Of a stretch of DNA of 64,000 nt, positions 55,001 to 64,000 are shown one piece after another. How positions within the stretch are numbered: position 1 is the stretch's first letter; each line of letters starts with the position of its first letter. Made by a program: the position numbers and the translations under genes. Under the pieces are notes generated by a model. The model was not told the DNA's origin, searched no databases, and saw only the letters and a program-made list of their open reading frames with translations. The DNA is from Tieghemiomyces parasiticus (Eukaryota; Kickxellomycota; Dimargaritomycetes; Dimargaritales; Dimargaritaceae). Location of the stretch: assembly GCA_027575765.1 (NCBI GenBank), contig JANBPT010000014.1, positions 1-64,000 of the forward strand. The letters are read 5' to 3'.

Positions 55001-56095
55001 GCCCTTGGTCAAATATCCGCTGCCCAGGCCGAGGCAGCCGACCGAGATCAACGGCAACGCATTGCCGCCCAAGCCTCGTCTAATATGGTCCGCACCCGCC
55101 TGGCCAAGGCCGCCGCCGACGCCGCTGCCTGTACCGATGCTACCACAGCTACCCTGGATACTAGTGGTGCCTACGTCCGCTGCCAGACGGGTCACCTTCA
55201 CGAGGCGTTCGATGCCTTTGCTGCCAACGCCCAGGACCGCATGCACAAGCTCACTGCCCGTACCCATCACCTGGTGCACACCCAGGTACGTCCACTGCCC
55301 GATTCAGACAGCGCCCCGAAACGCCGCCGGTTCAGTTACACCACGACGTGGGCGCGCACAGCCGAGCCCGAGACGCTACTGGCCGAGTACTATGAGGCCC
55401 GCGGCGAGGAGCGACCCATCAATCTCACCGCAGAGGACGTGATCCGCTTACTGGCCGCCCCCAGCAGTCCCGACGTTTCCCCTCTCCTTCTGTCGCGGAC
55501 CCTATCGCCCCTTTCTGACCACATTCCGACTGACGACTCCAACGACGACCACGGGCGCGACACCCCAGATTCCTTGGGCGATACCCGCGGGGATCCGAGG
55601 GCACAAAGGCTAGCACGTAGCGCCAGTGCTCTCAGCTTACGGTCTGAGGACCAGCTGACCGTCCTTCCCAAACGGTTCGTATCCTGTGCCACCGCTATCC
55701 CGCTTCCGGACTCCGTATCGGAATCTGGCAGCGACGTTGAGGGAACCACGCCCACCAATGCGATTACTACTACATCTGATGTCCACTCAGCCGTAGCGAC
55801 CCCAATGAATGCCCAGGGGACGACAACCCGTACTACCGTTCGTGCGCCTTCCCGTTTAGGCAGCGGCCGCACCACTCGGGCTACCCGGGCCGTATCAGCC
55901 TCTGCCATGTCCGTCACCGCGGCTGCCAAGATTCCGTTGCCCAAGTCACCGCTCATCAACTCAACGAACCATTCGGCCACGCGATACGGCCGGACTGTCC
56001 CAGTCAGTAAAATGGCGGTTGATGGGCACGGTCCGGCCGATATTGCCGGAGACACCAAATTACCCAAACGGACCCGCCGCGTACGAGGGGAGTAA
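52061..56095 (+). CDS. Kinesin-5 (BimC/Cin8/Eg5) mitotic motor
   Basis: Three exons, 52061-52101, 52363-53479 and 53627-56095, give 1208 aa; the first exon encodes only MEKGTNIQVIVRCR, a typical kinesin first strand, and the introns (261 and 147 nt) are GT-AG and in frame. Motor domain ~7-350: P-loop GQTGTGKT (93-100), switch I NEKSSRSHAIF, switch II LVDLAGSEN, and SYIPYRDSNLTRLLQDSLGG. The neck EIVRLRADL-ASREKNGIHL and the following coiled coil match kinesin-5, a homotetrameric plus-end motor that slides spindle microtubules apart. A bimC box is recognisable at 950-967 (PKRRRFSYTTTWARTAEP), but the residue aligned with the Cdk1-target threonine is alanine. The tail beyond ~1000 is Ser/Thr-rich and basic. 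Confidence 0.93.
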
Positions 56096-56659
56096 TGGCG
56101 GACCAGCCCTCCACGTGTAGCTCTGGGACAAGAAGATCTGGTGACTACGTTGACCTGCTTTGCCCCCCCCCCCTTCCGCCTCCCTTCGTATACCACATTC
56201 CTTTTTCCTTTCCTTAGCTACCACCTCCCCCCCCCCACATCCGCATATCTGGGCGACTCCGCTCGTTAGACTCGACGCCCAACAATGTTGGAGTAGGTCC
56301 TTTTGAGTGAGGCCTGCCGTATCGACCCATGTACTTCGGACCAAGTGTGTTTATGATAAATGACTGTTTTTATGACCAAAGGGGCTACGATACGGGCCTG
56401 GTTACTATGTGATAAGTAGGAATAATATAAACATTTGTAGATGAATAGTGAGCCGCGTCGTCACGAATCAGAATGATACTCGCCAGACGGGTCACCAGGA
56501 TGTGAGGGCGGTAGCTGGCTATAAAACGCCTCTAATGATAGAATAAATGGAAGGGATGGAGGAGGGGGGACCCAAAGTGCTCACAGGGCAAATAGAGGGT
56601 TTGCCCCAGTGCGTCAATTCACGGAGGGGAGGGGGGGAACAAGAGCACGTGTCGGCAGC
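56096..56659. other. Convergent 3' spacer between kinesin-5 and the Slm1-like gene
   Basis: Contains C-runs near 56162-56173 and 56227-56237 and an AATAAA on the plus strand at 56543, far from the kinesin stop. No coding potential seen. Confidence 0.45.
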
Positions 56660-58579
56660 TTAACGCTTCTTGTTCTTGCCCTTCTTACCGACAGGCGCCG
56701 ACTGTTCGCGGTTCGAGATGTCGTTGGCGATATCAGATGCCTGCTGCTGGTAGGCGAGGTCGATACCGGCGGTACCCTCAGGGTAGCCGCTACCAGTGGT
56801 CGCGGCATTTGTGTTTCCAGCGGCAGCGGAGTTCACAGGCACCTCGGTGGTCACGGTCTCGACGGTGCGAATAACCTGAGGCTGCTGCTGCTGCTGCTGG
56901 GTGTACTGCTGCTGGTTATACTGCTGCTGGGTGTACTGCTGCTGGTCCTGGTTCTGACGCATACGCGAGTCGGTGCCCTGGCGGTAGCTAGCACTGCTAG
57001 CATTGCTGCTAAAGTCAGATTCGCTCAGCGCTTGGCCGTTACGGTTGGCCTCCATCATACGCTGCTGCTGCTGTTGACCACCAAACTGGGAGGCACTGCT
57101 GCCGATCCCGGAGTTGTTGGCAGACGGGAGGGCGCTGTTCATCTCGCCCATATCCATGATGGCCTTGGTGGCGTTGGGGTGGGTGATGACGCTGGCCACC
57201 AGGTGCACACGGACCTTGGTGGTGAGGGCGTTCCACCACTCCTGGGAAAGGTCAGGGCCCCCGGTACGGAACAGGTACTGGCGGCCGATGCCGTCGCGGG
57301 CGTTGCGGTCCTTGGCCGAAATGGTGAAGGCATTGTGTGGGAGCTCCGGGAGGTTGAGGGCGCCCAGGCTGCAGTTGGGAAGGTACAGCGAGAGGGCCGG
57401 GGTACGGCAGTGGACCAGGTCACCCGACGGGAACAAGTGGAGGAACCCCAGGGCGGTAAGGACAGCGTAGTAGTTCTTCCACACCTTCATGGGGCCTGAG
57501 CCAGCCTGTAGCTCGAGATAGCCTTCCTTGACGACGCTCAGGCTGGGATCGTCGCGGTGCGGGTAGGGGATCTCGGCGGCAGTAATGGGGCCAGCGGTGG
57601 GGTCGACGAACTGGTCCTCGTGGCGGTGACAGAAGTTGTTCCACTCCATGTCGTTGGGGAGCATATCGGTGGCGCGGCTGACACTCAGCGCGTTCTCGCG
57701 CATCATGGACAGGTCCTTGGCAATGAAGTTGAACTGGCTCTTAAGCAGGTCCTTGAGGCGCTGGATGACCTGAGACTCGAAGGTCAGGAACGAGTTTTGC
57801 TCGTTGACGGCCGACTTGTAGAAGTAGTGCTCCTCGTTGGCGCGGTGGTGGATCTGACGGCGCACATCCAGGTTGACCAGGAAGGGGTCGGTATCCAAGT
57901 CACCAGGAGTGGCACGGGCGGTAGCCATGGCGCCGGCTAGGCGGGCGAACTCGGCCTGACACTTACCACGCTGGTCAACCAGACGCTTGTGCGACTCAAG
58001 GAGCTGGCCAGACGAGTTGGAGATGCGGAACTTGATCTCATTATACAGGCGCTCCAACTCGGGCAGGATTTGGTCGGTGGTGGAACGGTTAGACTCGTGG
58101 AAGAAGTTGGAGTTGCTCTCGGTCACCGACTTGATGGAACGCACCAGATCTTGAAGGCCGTGCTCGCCTAGGGGCATGAAAACGTTGTCATCCTTGATGG
58201 GCGAGGGGAGGGACGCCGCCAGGCTAGAGAACCGTTTGGCCGACTCGAGCTCGGCTTCGGCCATGCCCTGGAAGTAGAACATGCACGCCTTAACGAATCG
58301 CTTGAGAGCGTGCAGGCGTGACACCAGGAGGTCGGTCGGATCGGTGCTGCGGGCGTGCAGGTTGTTGCTCTCGCTCACCATCGAACGGTTTCCCTGGGTC
58401 GAGGCCGAGATGGGCTGACTGACGTGACTCATGGCCGGCTGCGAAGCACCGGGCGCCATACCTTGCTGCTGGTGCTGTTGCATCATTTGCGGGGCCTGCC
58501 CCCCGGCCGGTGACGGGGCGAAACCGGATTGGTGCTGGTGGGCCGGGGGCGCCTGCTGCTGGAAAGCGGACTGAGACAT
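56660..58579 (-). CDS. Slm1/Slm2-like BAR-PH protein (TORC2 and eisosome adaptor)
   Basis: A single-exon 639-aa protein. The start at 58579 (MSQSAFQQQ) is preferred over open sequence upstream. The Gln/Pro-rich N-terminus (~1-75) is followed by an F-BAR-like helical domain at about 80-315 (DLLVSRLHALKRFVKACMFY, ELERLYNEIKFRI, NEEHYFYKSAVNEQNSFLTF, LLKSQFNFIAKDLSMMRENA) and a PH domain at ~348-458 (VVKEGYLELQ, KVWKNYYAVLTALGFLHLFP, WWNALTTKV). Yeast Slm1/2 bind PI(4,5)P2 through the PH domain, sit in eisosomes and activate TORC2 under membrane stress. The C-terminus is Gln/Tyr-rich with repeated YTQQQYNQQQYTQQQ and ends in a lysine cluster (KKGKNKKR). Confidence 0.87.
   Translation of the reverse strand: MSQSAFQQQAPPAHQHQSGFAPSPAGGQAPQMMQQHQQQGMAPGASQPAMSHVSQPISASTQGNRSMVSESNNLHARSTDPTDLLVSRLHALKRFVKACMFYFQGMAEAELESAKRFSSLAASLPSPIKDDNVFMPLGEHGLQDLVRSIKSVTESNSNFFHESNRSTTDQILPELERLYNEIKFRISNSSGQLLESHKRLVDQRGKCQAEFARLAGAMATARATPGDLDTDPFLVNLDVRRQIHHRANEEHYFYKSAVNEQNSFLTFESQVIQRLKDLLKSQFNFIAKDLSMMRENALSVSRATDMLPNDMEWNNFCHRHEDQFVDPTAGPITAAEIPYPHRDDPSLSVVKEGYLELQAGSGPMKVWKNYYAVLTALGFLHLFPSGDLVHCRTPALSLYLPNCSLGALNLPELPHNAFTISAKDRNARDGIGRQYLFRTGGPDLSQEWWNALTTKVRVHLVASVITHPNATKAIMDMGEMNSALPSANNSGIGSSASQFGGQQQQQRMMEANRNGQALSESDFSSNASSASYRQGTDSRMRQNQDQQQYTQQQYNQQQYTQQQQQQPQVIRTVETVTTEVPVNSAAAGNTNAATTGSGYPEGTAGIDLAYQQQASDIANDISNREQSAPVGKKGKNKKR
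56879..56943. repeat. CTG/CAG-type trinucleotide tract in the Slm1-like gene
   Basis: Runs of gctgctg alternate with gtgtactg and gttatactg, encoding tandem QQQY units on the minus strand. A second gctgctg run lies at 57061-57075 and a poly-Gln stretch is also near the N-terminus. Such tracts change length readily by slippage. Confidence 0.65.
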
Positions 58580-60960
58580 GGCGCAGTGGAGGGAAGGGGG
58601 GCTGGTCGGTGGAAGCAGCAAATAGCCGCAGATGATAGGGGGTGGGTAAGGAGGGAGGGCGTAGAGTTGGTTTCAGACGACACGACGTGGGCGCAGCACA
58701 ATCCGTGATGATACCAAGAGACCCGCCCACGCGATGGACGGATGATGAAAAGGGAAAGGGCGAACGTGAAACAGGGCGGAAGATTAAGGGGAGTGGAATG
58801 GTACGTGGTGTTAGCAGGATTCCCTGGGAGAATGTGTAGGGTAAAAGATGGTGCACCGTGGATTCTAAGAATACCGCCAGATAATCAATGTGACTGCTTT
58901 TTAAGGCGCTTATCGTGGCGTGGCGTTCCACAGGGTCCGCCTGCTGCACCAGCCACAAAAATCTAGCGGCCCACAAGCAAACCCTAGGCTTGGGTAGTCC
59001 AGAGCTATCCTGACGTTATGCGGTGCTCGTGAGTATCGGCTACAAACGCCAAACACCACTCTCTAGGGATACGAATTAGGAAGGAGTGGATTTCCCGGAA
59101 GGCGTGGCCAGCACAATGCACATGTACAATTGACCACTGCACGCTCCAGTATAGCTTAACGAGCGGAAAATTATGCTTACCTAACGGATAAATTGGGGGG
59201 AGATGGAAGGCAATGTTCACGGCGTGTGCACGGGGAAATGTGGCCGACCGCTATGCTAAACAAGGTTGTAGAGGGGAGGATCACGGTTACAAAAAGGGGG
59301 GGACTAAGGGAGAAGAGAACGGACAAAAAGTTGGACGGCGCCTGGCATCGGCCTTGTAGACTTTTATATAGCGCCGGGCGTACAATGAACTGTTGGGCGC
59401 AACCGAAAGACCCTTGAAGGGGAAGGAATGGGCGTCAAAGTTTACCTTGGCCGTTTCACGCCGGCGTATTTCCAGGACGGCGGTAAGTAATCATCATCAC
59501 TGAAGCTCCTGACTACACCCAGCTGGTCGTCGGGATCCATGGAACCTTACCGGACGATGTGGCGCCACTAACATGCCGTATCTTTCGCTGCCCACCTCGG
59601 GTGATACAACCTTACGTACTGAACACCGGTCAACCAGCCCCCTCCCCTTCAATTTGTGCGCTAAGTATTATCACACCTTCACTGCACAGTGCAACGTGTG
59701 CCTTCCCTCAGAATAGCGCACTCGAAAATGGCAACGATGACCTGACACAATGCGGCAGCGACGCCAACAACCATAAGCACCAGCGCTTGACAGAGGGGGC
59801 GGGCGGTAGTACAGAGAGCCTACGCTCACTTGTCTGTCTTCGAATTCCCATGCGTTTTGGACGAATTATACAGCCGAGGGGATGGCATCTACGAATTCTT
59901 ACGCAGTACCGGCAGAAGGGGGGCAGAGCAGGCAAGTGACGTGGATTTACAATCTTCCCCTCATGAAATGGTTTGAGGAAGCTTCACCACAGGTGCCTGT
60001 GCCCTTGCCGCATCCGGAGTAAAGGCTCCAACTCCCTCTCCCTCCCCGAATCAATCGCATCTCCCTGTGTAAAACTGTCATGCTATCCTGGGTTGGTAAT
60101 TTAGCCCCTCATAATGCTATTTTCGGGCTTGCGCGATTAGTTTCCGACCCAATCAACGATTACCACAGGCACATTGCAAGGTAAGCGTAGTCTGTACTGA
60201 GCACTTCTAGTCAGATCCGCAATCATCCAATCACACGGCCAGTAGGTACTGGTATTGGACAAACTCTCCGTAAATTATGCAACTCTAGAATGGATCAGTG
60301 GTGCACAACGAAAGGACGAGGCAGGCCAAAACTACTACTATGCAGAGCCTACTCCAAAACCTTCGCTCACAGTGAAGGCCTACCTAAATAAACAGGCAAT
60401 GCTACACCCTCTCATGAGATTATCAGCTTATGATCGCCCGCACTGGCGGTTAGAGAAAACCCGAAACTCGCTCGGGCGCTGGTTTTAAGACGACCCGCCC
60501 ACGTTGCGTTCAGATCGCCTCTATTCCAGTATTTCCGAGCGGGGCAATGTCTCATATTATACCCATCCACCGCCTGCAGCCGTGAGCATTCTCGTTGGCG
60601 CGATTATTTTTTCCAACGCTGTATAACGGCGGGGAAGGTGCCCTATTCCCTTCCCCGCCCATGCGTGCTAGGACCCCTCCGTCGGCCGGATAACGGTAAC
60701 GCTAATTCGTCATGAGATCCAGCATTATTACTATTTTTTGGTCACTGGGGTATACACGCTACGAGTGTCGAACGAGTATGACTTTACCCTTTTATCAGCT
60801 GAAACGAAGACGGGGCCCTACAATATAACCGGGAAAGGTAAATAAGCAAAAGCAATTAGATGTGAGGGAGAAGAAGAAAAAAAAAGAAGAAACAGTAAGA
60901 TGGATAGAAAGAGGAGCTCAGGGGCCATGTCGGATGAATATAGAAAAATAGACGGCAAAA
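58580..60960. other. Intergenic region with one weak gene candidate
   Basis: Holds the promoter and leader of the Slm1-like gene and the 3' region of the importin gene. The only gene-like structure I see is at 59428-59939 (listed separately). A purine-rich tract (60866-60920) lies just downstream of the importin stop on its 3' side. Confidence 0.4.
59428..59939 (+). CDS. Possible small spliced gene or orphan first exon
   Basis: From an ATG at 59428 the frame reads MGVKVYLGRFTPAYFQDG and meets a perfect GTAAGT donor at 59483-59488. A TATA-like ttttatata sits about 65 bp upstream. A branch-like ccactaac (59565-59572) and an aaccag acceptor ending at 59638 would join it in frame to an open stretch ending at 59939, giving about 118 aa. 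The first exon resembles the first strand of an RRM domain (VYLGR), but no RRM continuation is visible, so a decayed gene is equally possible. Confidence 0.25.
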
Positions 60961-63900
60961 TTACTGAGGCCAACCCTTGGTAGCCAGGGCCTTGACTTGG
61001 TGCGGCGACAGGGAGTTGCGAATCTGGAGCTTGGCAGGTTCGGGACAGGCGCCGAGACAGGCTTGGAGGGTCTGGCCGAGCCGCTGACCGAGGGCCTCGG
61101 AGACCGTCACATCGGAGGCCAAGAACTCGGCCAAAATGCGCACCAAACGAGAGGCGGCATCGGGGGTAGGGGTGTCCAGGTTCGTCCCGCCCATGACGAC
61201 GGGGTGCCGCTGGTCGAGGAGTTCAAGAAGGTACTCGTAGACCGCGGGACATTCCTCCTCATCGTGGACGATGGGGAGACCAGCGTACCAAGCCGAGAGG
61301 AGGGCCGAGGCGTCCACACCAGAAGCGTTGTAGCGCAGGATCTTGCCCAGACTGGCCACAGCGTTATCGGTCACATACTCTCGTTCGGCCAAACGGGCCT
61401 GAGGAGAGCCCAGGAGGCCAGCAAGGATGGGGGCGGCGTGGGCGCACGCCTCGGCGTACTGTGGACCACCATACTGGGCCGCAACGCCGATACCATACAC
61501 AGACGCCTGGGCCACGTCCAGGGCCTCGTCAGTCAGACCCTGCAGCATGGCCGACAGGAAGTGCTGGTGGTAGACCCACGAGGCCGGCCCGGTAAACTCA
61601 ACCAGGTCATCAAACACGCACAGGGCCCACTGGCGGGCGGCCGAGCTAAAGGTGTCTTGCAAAAAGGCCACCACCACGGGCACCAAGCGGTCAAAGTGAG
61701 GCAGGAAGGCCGCGCCATGGGTGGCGAACACCTGGTGCAGGGCCTTGGCGATTTCGGCCATCAGGGACTCGTCTCCGGCCTCCTCCTCGCTCACCTCGTC
61801 GTCTTCATCCTCATCGCCGGCATCCTGGCCCTGCCGTTCGGCCTGACGTTCCTGGGCGCGGGTGCCGTAGGCCTGCGTATGAGTCAGGACAGCGTTGACG
61901 ACCTTGTCGAGGTTCTCGGCCGAGAGCTGGAGGGCCGGTGGGCAGGGCACGTGGCCGCCGTCACGGTGCAGGACTCCGAGGCAGTCAGCAAAGCTGGTGA
62001 ACAGCTCGGCAGCGAAGAACGGATCGGCCTCATCCGCAGCGGCGTTGAGCAGTTTGGTGCTGGCCATGCCCCAGACTTCCACCAGGTACTGCTCGGCGGC
62101 CTGGCGCTGGGGGGACTGCGGGGCCAACAGGCTGAGGTGCTGGAACAAGCTACCCAGCAGCTGCGGAAGAGTGTGGGCAGCGGCGGTCTTAACCCCCTCG
62201 TGGAAGTGGAACTTGAGTAGCGGCAGCACGATCTCCAGGACGGGGGTCACGTACGGCTGGAACCCGGCGCCGAGCTGGCGCGCGTAGCAAATAAGCATCT
62301 CCACCGCCGTGCACTTCTCCTCTAGGGCCGTCGTGCGCATGCCGATCTGCTTGCCATTGTACGTCACAAACTCCCAGCCGTCCTCCGTGGCGTACCGGCC
62401 ACTGGCATCCTCATCGAGATCCAGCACGGCGAAGTCGGGCTTGATGGCTGCCGAGCGAAGGAGCGGCGGCATCACCACAGGTAGGAAGGGAGCAAAGTCA
62501 TTACCCATCACCTTGCACAGGCGTGCCCAGGCGGCGATCAGGTAGGGCACTTGGGGATCGTCAGCCTCCACCACGTTCTGCTGGGCCTCGCTGAGCAGCT
62601 GGGCTAGTTCGGCGGCGTGTGGGCCCAGGGTGTCACGACCCACTGCCAGAGCGATGAGGGTGGCGCACTCGATTGTCTTGCCGCGCAGCGGGCGGTATTC
62701 AGGCTGGGTGGCAGTTCGGATCACGTTGAGCAGCATGGGCATGATGGTGCTGTAGTACTTTACGAATTTTTGCTCGGCGGTATCAGCCACTGATGCAATA
62801 GTCGTCACGGCCTGTTCCTGCACAAAACGGTGCGGAGAGTTAAGCAGGGTGAGGAGGCTCTGAAGCAGGGTGTCGAGGTAGGGCTCAAGCACGGCCTGGG
62901 AGGCCTCCTCGCAAAAGTTGACCAGGGCGGCGGCGGCGTGGGCCTGGACCCGGGGGTTCTCGGCATCGCCCAGGGCCGGAAGGAGGTGGGAAAGTACCAA
63001 TTCGTGGTACTTGGTGGGCAATGTAGCCGGGAAGTCGGTACAGAGCTGGCCCACGCAGTTGCAGGCGGCGTAGCGCACACGCGGGTGCGGGTCCTTGAAG
63101 TACGGCACGATCAGCTGCAAGATGCCACCGAGTTCGCGCTCCATGGGCTTAGCGCAGCCCTCACCGATGGCAGAGACGGCCATCAGACCAGCGTGGCGCC
63201 GAGGCCACTGCGGGGCGCCCAGGTAGTTGGGGATAAGCTGAAAGGCAATAGGGAGCACGTACTTCCCACCCAGGGCACGGGCCAAGCGGTCTAGGGCCTG
63301 CTCACCAAGGCAGTGGTTGGCGTCGGCGTCGTCGTCGTCGTGGTCCAGGTCAGTGACAGTGTACCAGGCTCGATCCTCCTCGGACTCATCGAGCTCGGCC
63401 ATCATGGCCAAGGCCACGGGCACGAAGCCTTCGCTGAAGTTGGGCGTCTTACGCGCCATGGCCGGGTGGGCCTCGGCCAGGGTCAAGGGCAGCTCGAGAG
63501 CGGTCTGACGGGTGCTGTCCTCGAGGTCGGTGTTGGCGGCCACTTGGGTGCAAAAGGTCAGCACGTTGGCCAGGATCGGACGGAAGGGCTTGGGGTGGTT
63601 CTCAGCCAGTTCAACCAGAGCGGTGAAGGAGTCCACGAGCTGGCTCTCCTCACCACTCGCAAGCAGAGGTTCGAGGGTGGCCAGCATAGCCGGCACCCAC
63701 TCTTGGCACTGCTGACGCACAGAGCCTTCAACCTCGCCGAGGTAGGCCACGCAGGCCTGTAGGGCGGCCAGACGCACGCCGGGCTCACCGTCCTGCAACC
63801 CAGCTGCGAAGGCCGGCTTCATGGCCTCCAGGGGCTGGGCCCCGGGCACAGCGGGCACCGCGGCGAAGATGCGGAACACAGCTGCACGCTGGGCCGGGTT

Positions 63901-64000
63901 CTCTGCGCGGAGGAAGGTAGCCAACCCCTGGAGGAGTTCGGGCCATGTTTTGCCCATGTTATCCAGGAAACGGGCCACCTCAGCCACGGTGTCGGATAGT
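60961..64000 (-). CDS. Importin beta-3 / Kap121 (IPO5-like) karyopherin, 5' end outside the window
   Basis: An open frame from the right edge to the stop at 60961 encodes the last ~1013 residues; the N-terminus lies beyond position 64000. The sequence is a chain of HEAT repeats characteristic of importin-5: WPELLQGLATFLRAENPAQR, HYxxD-like segments, PRVRYAACNCVGQLCTDF, HPRVQAHAAAALVNFCEE-type repeats, ALEEKCTAVEMLICYARQLG and an acidic loop DAGDEDEDDEVSEEEAGDES, followed by DDLVEFTGP and QASVYGIGVAAQYGG. Kap121/IPO5 carries ribosomal proteins, histones and other cargo into the nucleus and releases it on binding Ran-GTP. Mean length in the family is about 1090 residues, so only some 80 residues are missing. 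Confidence 0.92.
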   Translation of the reverse strand, partial: LSDTVAEVARFLDNMGKTWPELLQGLATFLRAENPAQRAAVFRIFAAVPAVPGAQPLEAMKPAFAAGLQDGEPGVRLAALQACVAYLGEVEGSVRQQCQEWVPAMLATLEPLLASGEESQLVDSFTALVELAENHPKPFRPILANVLTFCTQVAANTDLEDSTRQTALELPLTLAEAHPAMARKTPNFSEGFVPVALAMMAELDESEEDRAWYTVTDLDHDDDDADANHCLGEQALDRLARALGGKYVLPIAFQLIPNYLGAPQWPRRHAGLMAVSAIGEGCAKPMERELGGILQLIVPYFKDPHPRVRYAACNCVGQLCTDFPATLPTKYHELVLSHLLPALGDAENPRVQAHAAAALVNFCEEASQAVLEPYLDTLLQSLLTLLNSPHRFVQEQAVTTIASVADTAEQKFVKYYSTIMPMLLNVIRTATQPEYRPLRGKTIECATLIALAVGRDTLGPHAAELAQLLSEAQQNVVEADDPQVPYLIAAWARLCKVMGNDFAPFLPVVMPPLLRSAAIKPDFAVLDLDEDASGRYATEDGWEFVTYNGKQIGMRTTALEEKCTAVEMLICYARQLGAGFQPYVTPVLEIVLPLLKFHFHEGVKTAAAHTLPQLLGSLFQHLSLLAPQSPQRQAAEQYLVEVWGMASTKLLNAAADEADPFFAAELFTSFADCLGVLHRDGGHVPCPPALQLSAENLDKVVNAVLTHTQAYGTRAQERQAERQGQDAGDEDEDDEVSEEEAGDESLMAEIAKALHQVFATHGAAFLPHFDRLVPVVVAFLQDTFSSAARQWALCVFDDLVEFTGPASWVYHQHFLSAMLQGLTDEALDVAQASVYGIGVAAQYGGPQYAEACAHAAPILAGLLGSPQARLAEREYVTDNAVASLGKILRYNASGVDASALLSAWYAGLPIVHDEEECPAVYEYLLELLDQRHPVVMGGTNLDTPTPDAASRLVRILAEFLASDVTVSEALGQRLGQTLQACLGACPEPAKLQIRNSLSPHQVKALATKGWPQ

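Overview
This 64-kb window looks like a chromosome segment from a fungus. The genes are eukaryotic: GC-rich exons are split by short introns (mostly about 130-180 nt, usually GTAAG-type donors with CTAAC-like branch sequences), there are no operons or ribosome-binding sites, and poly(A)-signal-like hexamers follow several genes. Several products point to fungi (Nst1, an Slm1/2-type BAR-PH protein, a Dal5-like permease, AVT transporter, Kap121-type importin, kinesin-5). Low gene density, strong GC contrast between genes and spacers, and secreted orphans would fit an early-diverging filamentous lineage, possibly Zoopagomycota-like. That placement is inference, not shown by the sequence.

Layout. 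0-2.5 kb: spacer. 2.5-10.3 kb: GNAT acetyltransferase (-), PIH1 protein (+, 4 exons), mitochondrial tRNA-modification GTPase MSS1/MnmE (-, 8 exons), a Mic12-like MICOS subunit (+) and cysteine dioxygenase (-). 13.2-20.6 kb: REV3, catalytic subunit of DNA polymerase zeta (+, 5 exons, 2234 aa). 21.0-23.7 kb: a secreted, probably Kex2-processed precursor (+) converging on an AVT-type amino-acid transporter (-). 26.2-31.5 kb: an MFS permease and a mitochondrial short-chain acyl-CoA synthetase (both +). 32.5-34.3 kb: an AT-richer island with three diverged copies of one repeat, one inverted. 35.1-35.9 kb: a second secreted orphan. 36.7-44.4 kb: GPI13/PIG-O, an SLC25A46/Ugo1-like carrier-fold protein and a CobW/COG0523 GTPase (all -). 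45.5-56.1 kb: NST1 and kinesin-5 (+). 56.7-64 kb: Slm1-like protein and a Kap121/IPO5 importin cut by the window edge (both -).

The genes are mostly unlinked housekeeping functions. Several are mitochondrial (MSS1, Mic12-like, acyl-CoA synthetase, carrier-like protein); MSS1 and the Mic12-like gene share one divergent promoter region. No CRISPR array, rRNA or convincing tRNA was seen. Exon structures were worked out by hand from splice consensus, reading-frame continuity and family motifs; no alignment or gene predictor was run. The best candidates for something undescribed are the Kex2-type precursor at 21.0 kb and the three-copy repeat island at 32.5-34.3 kb.
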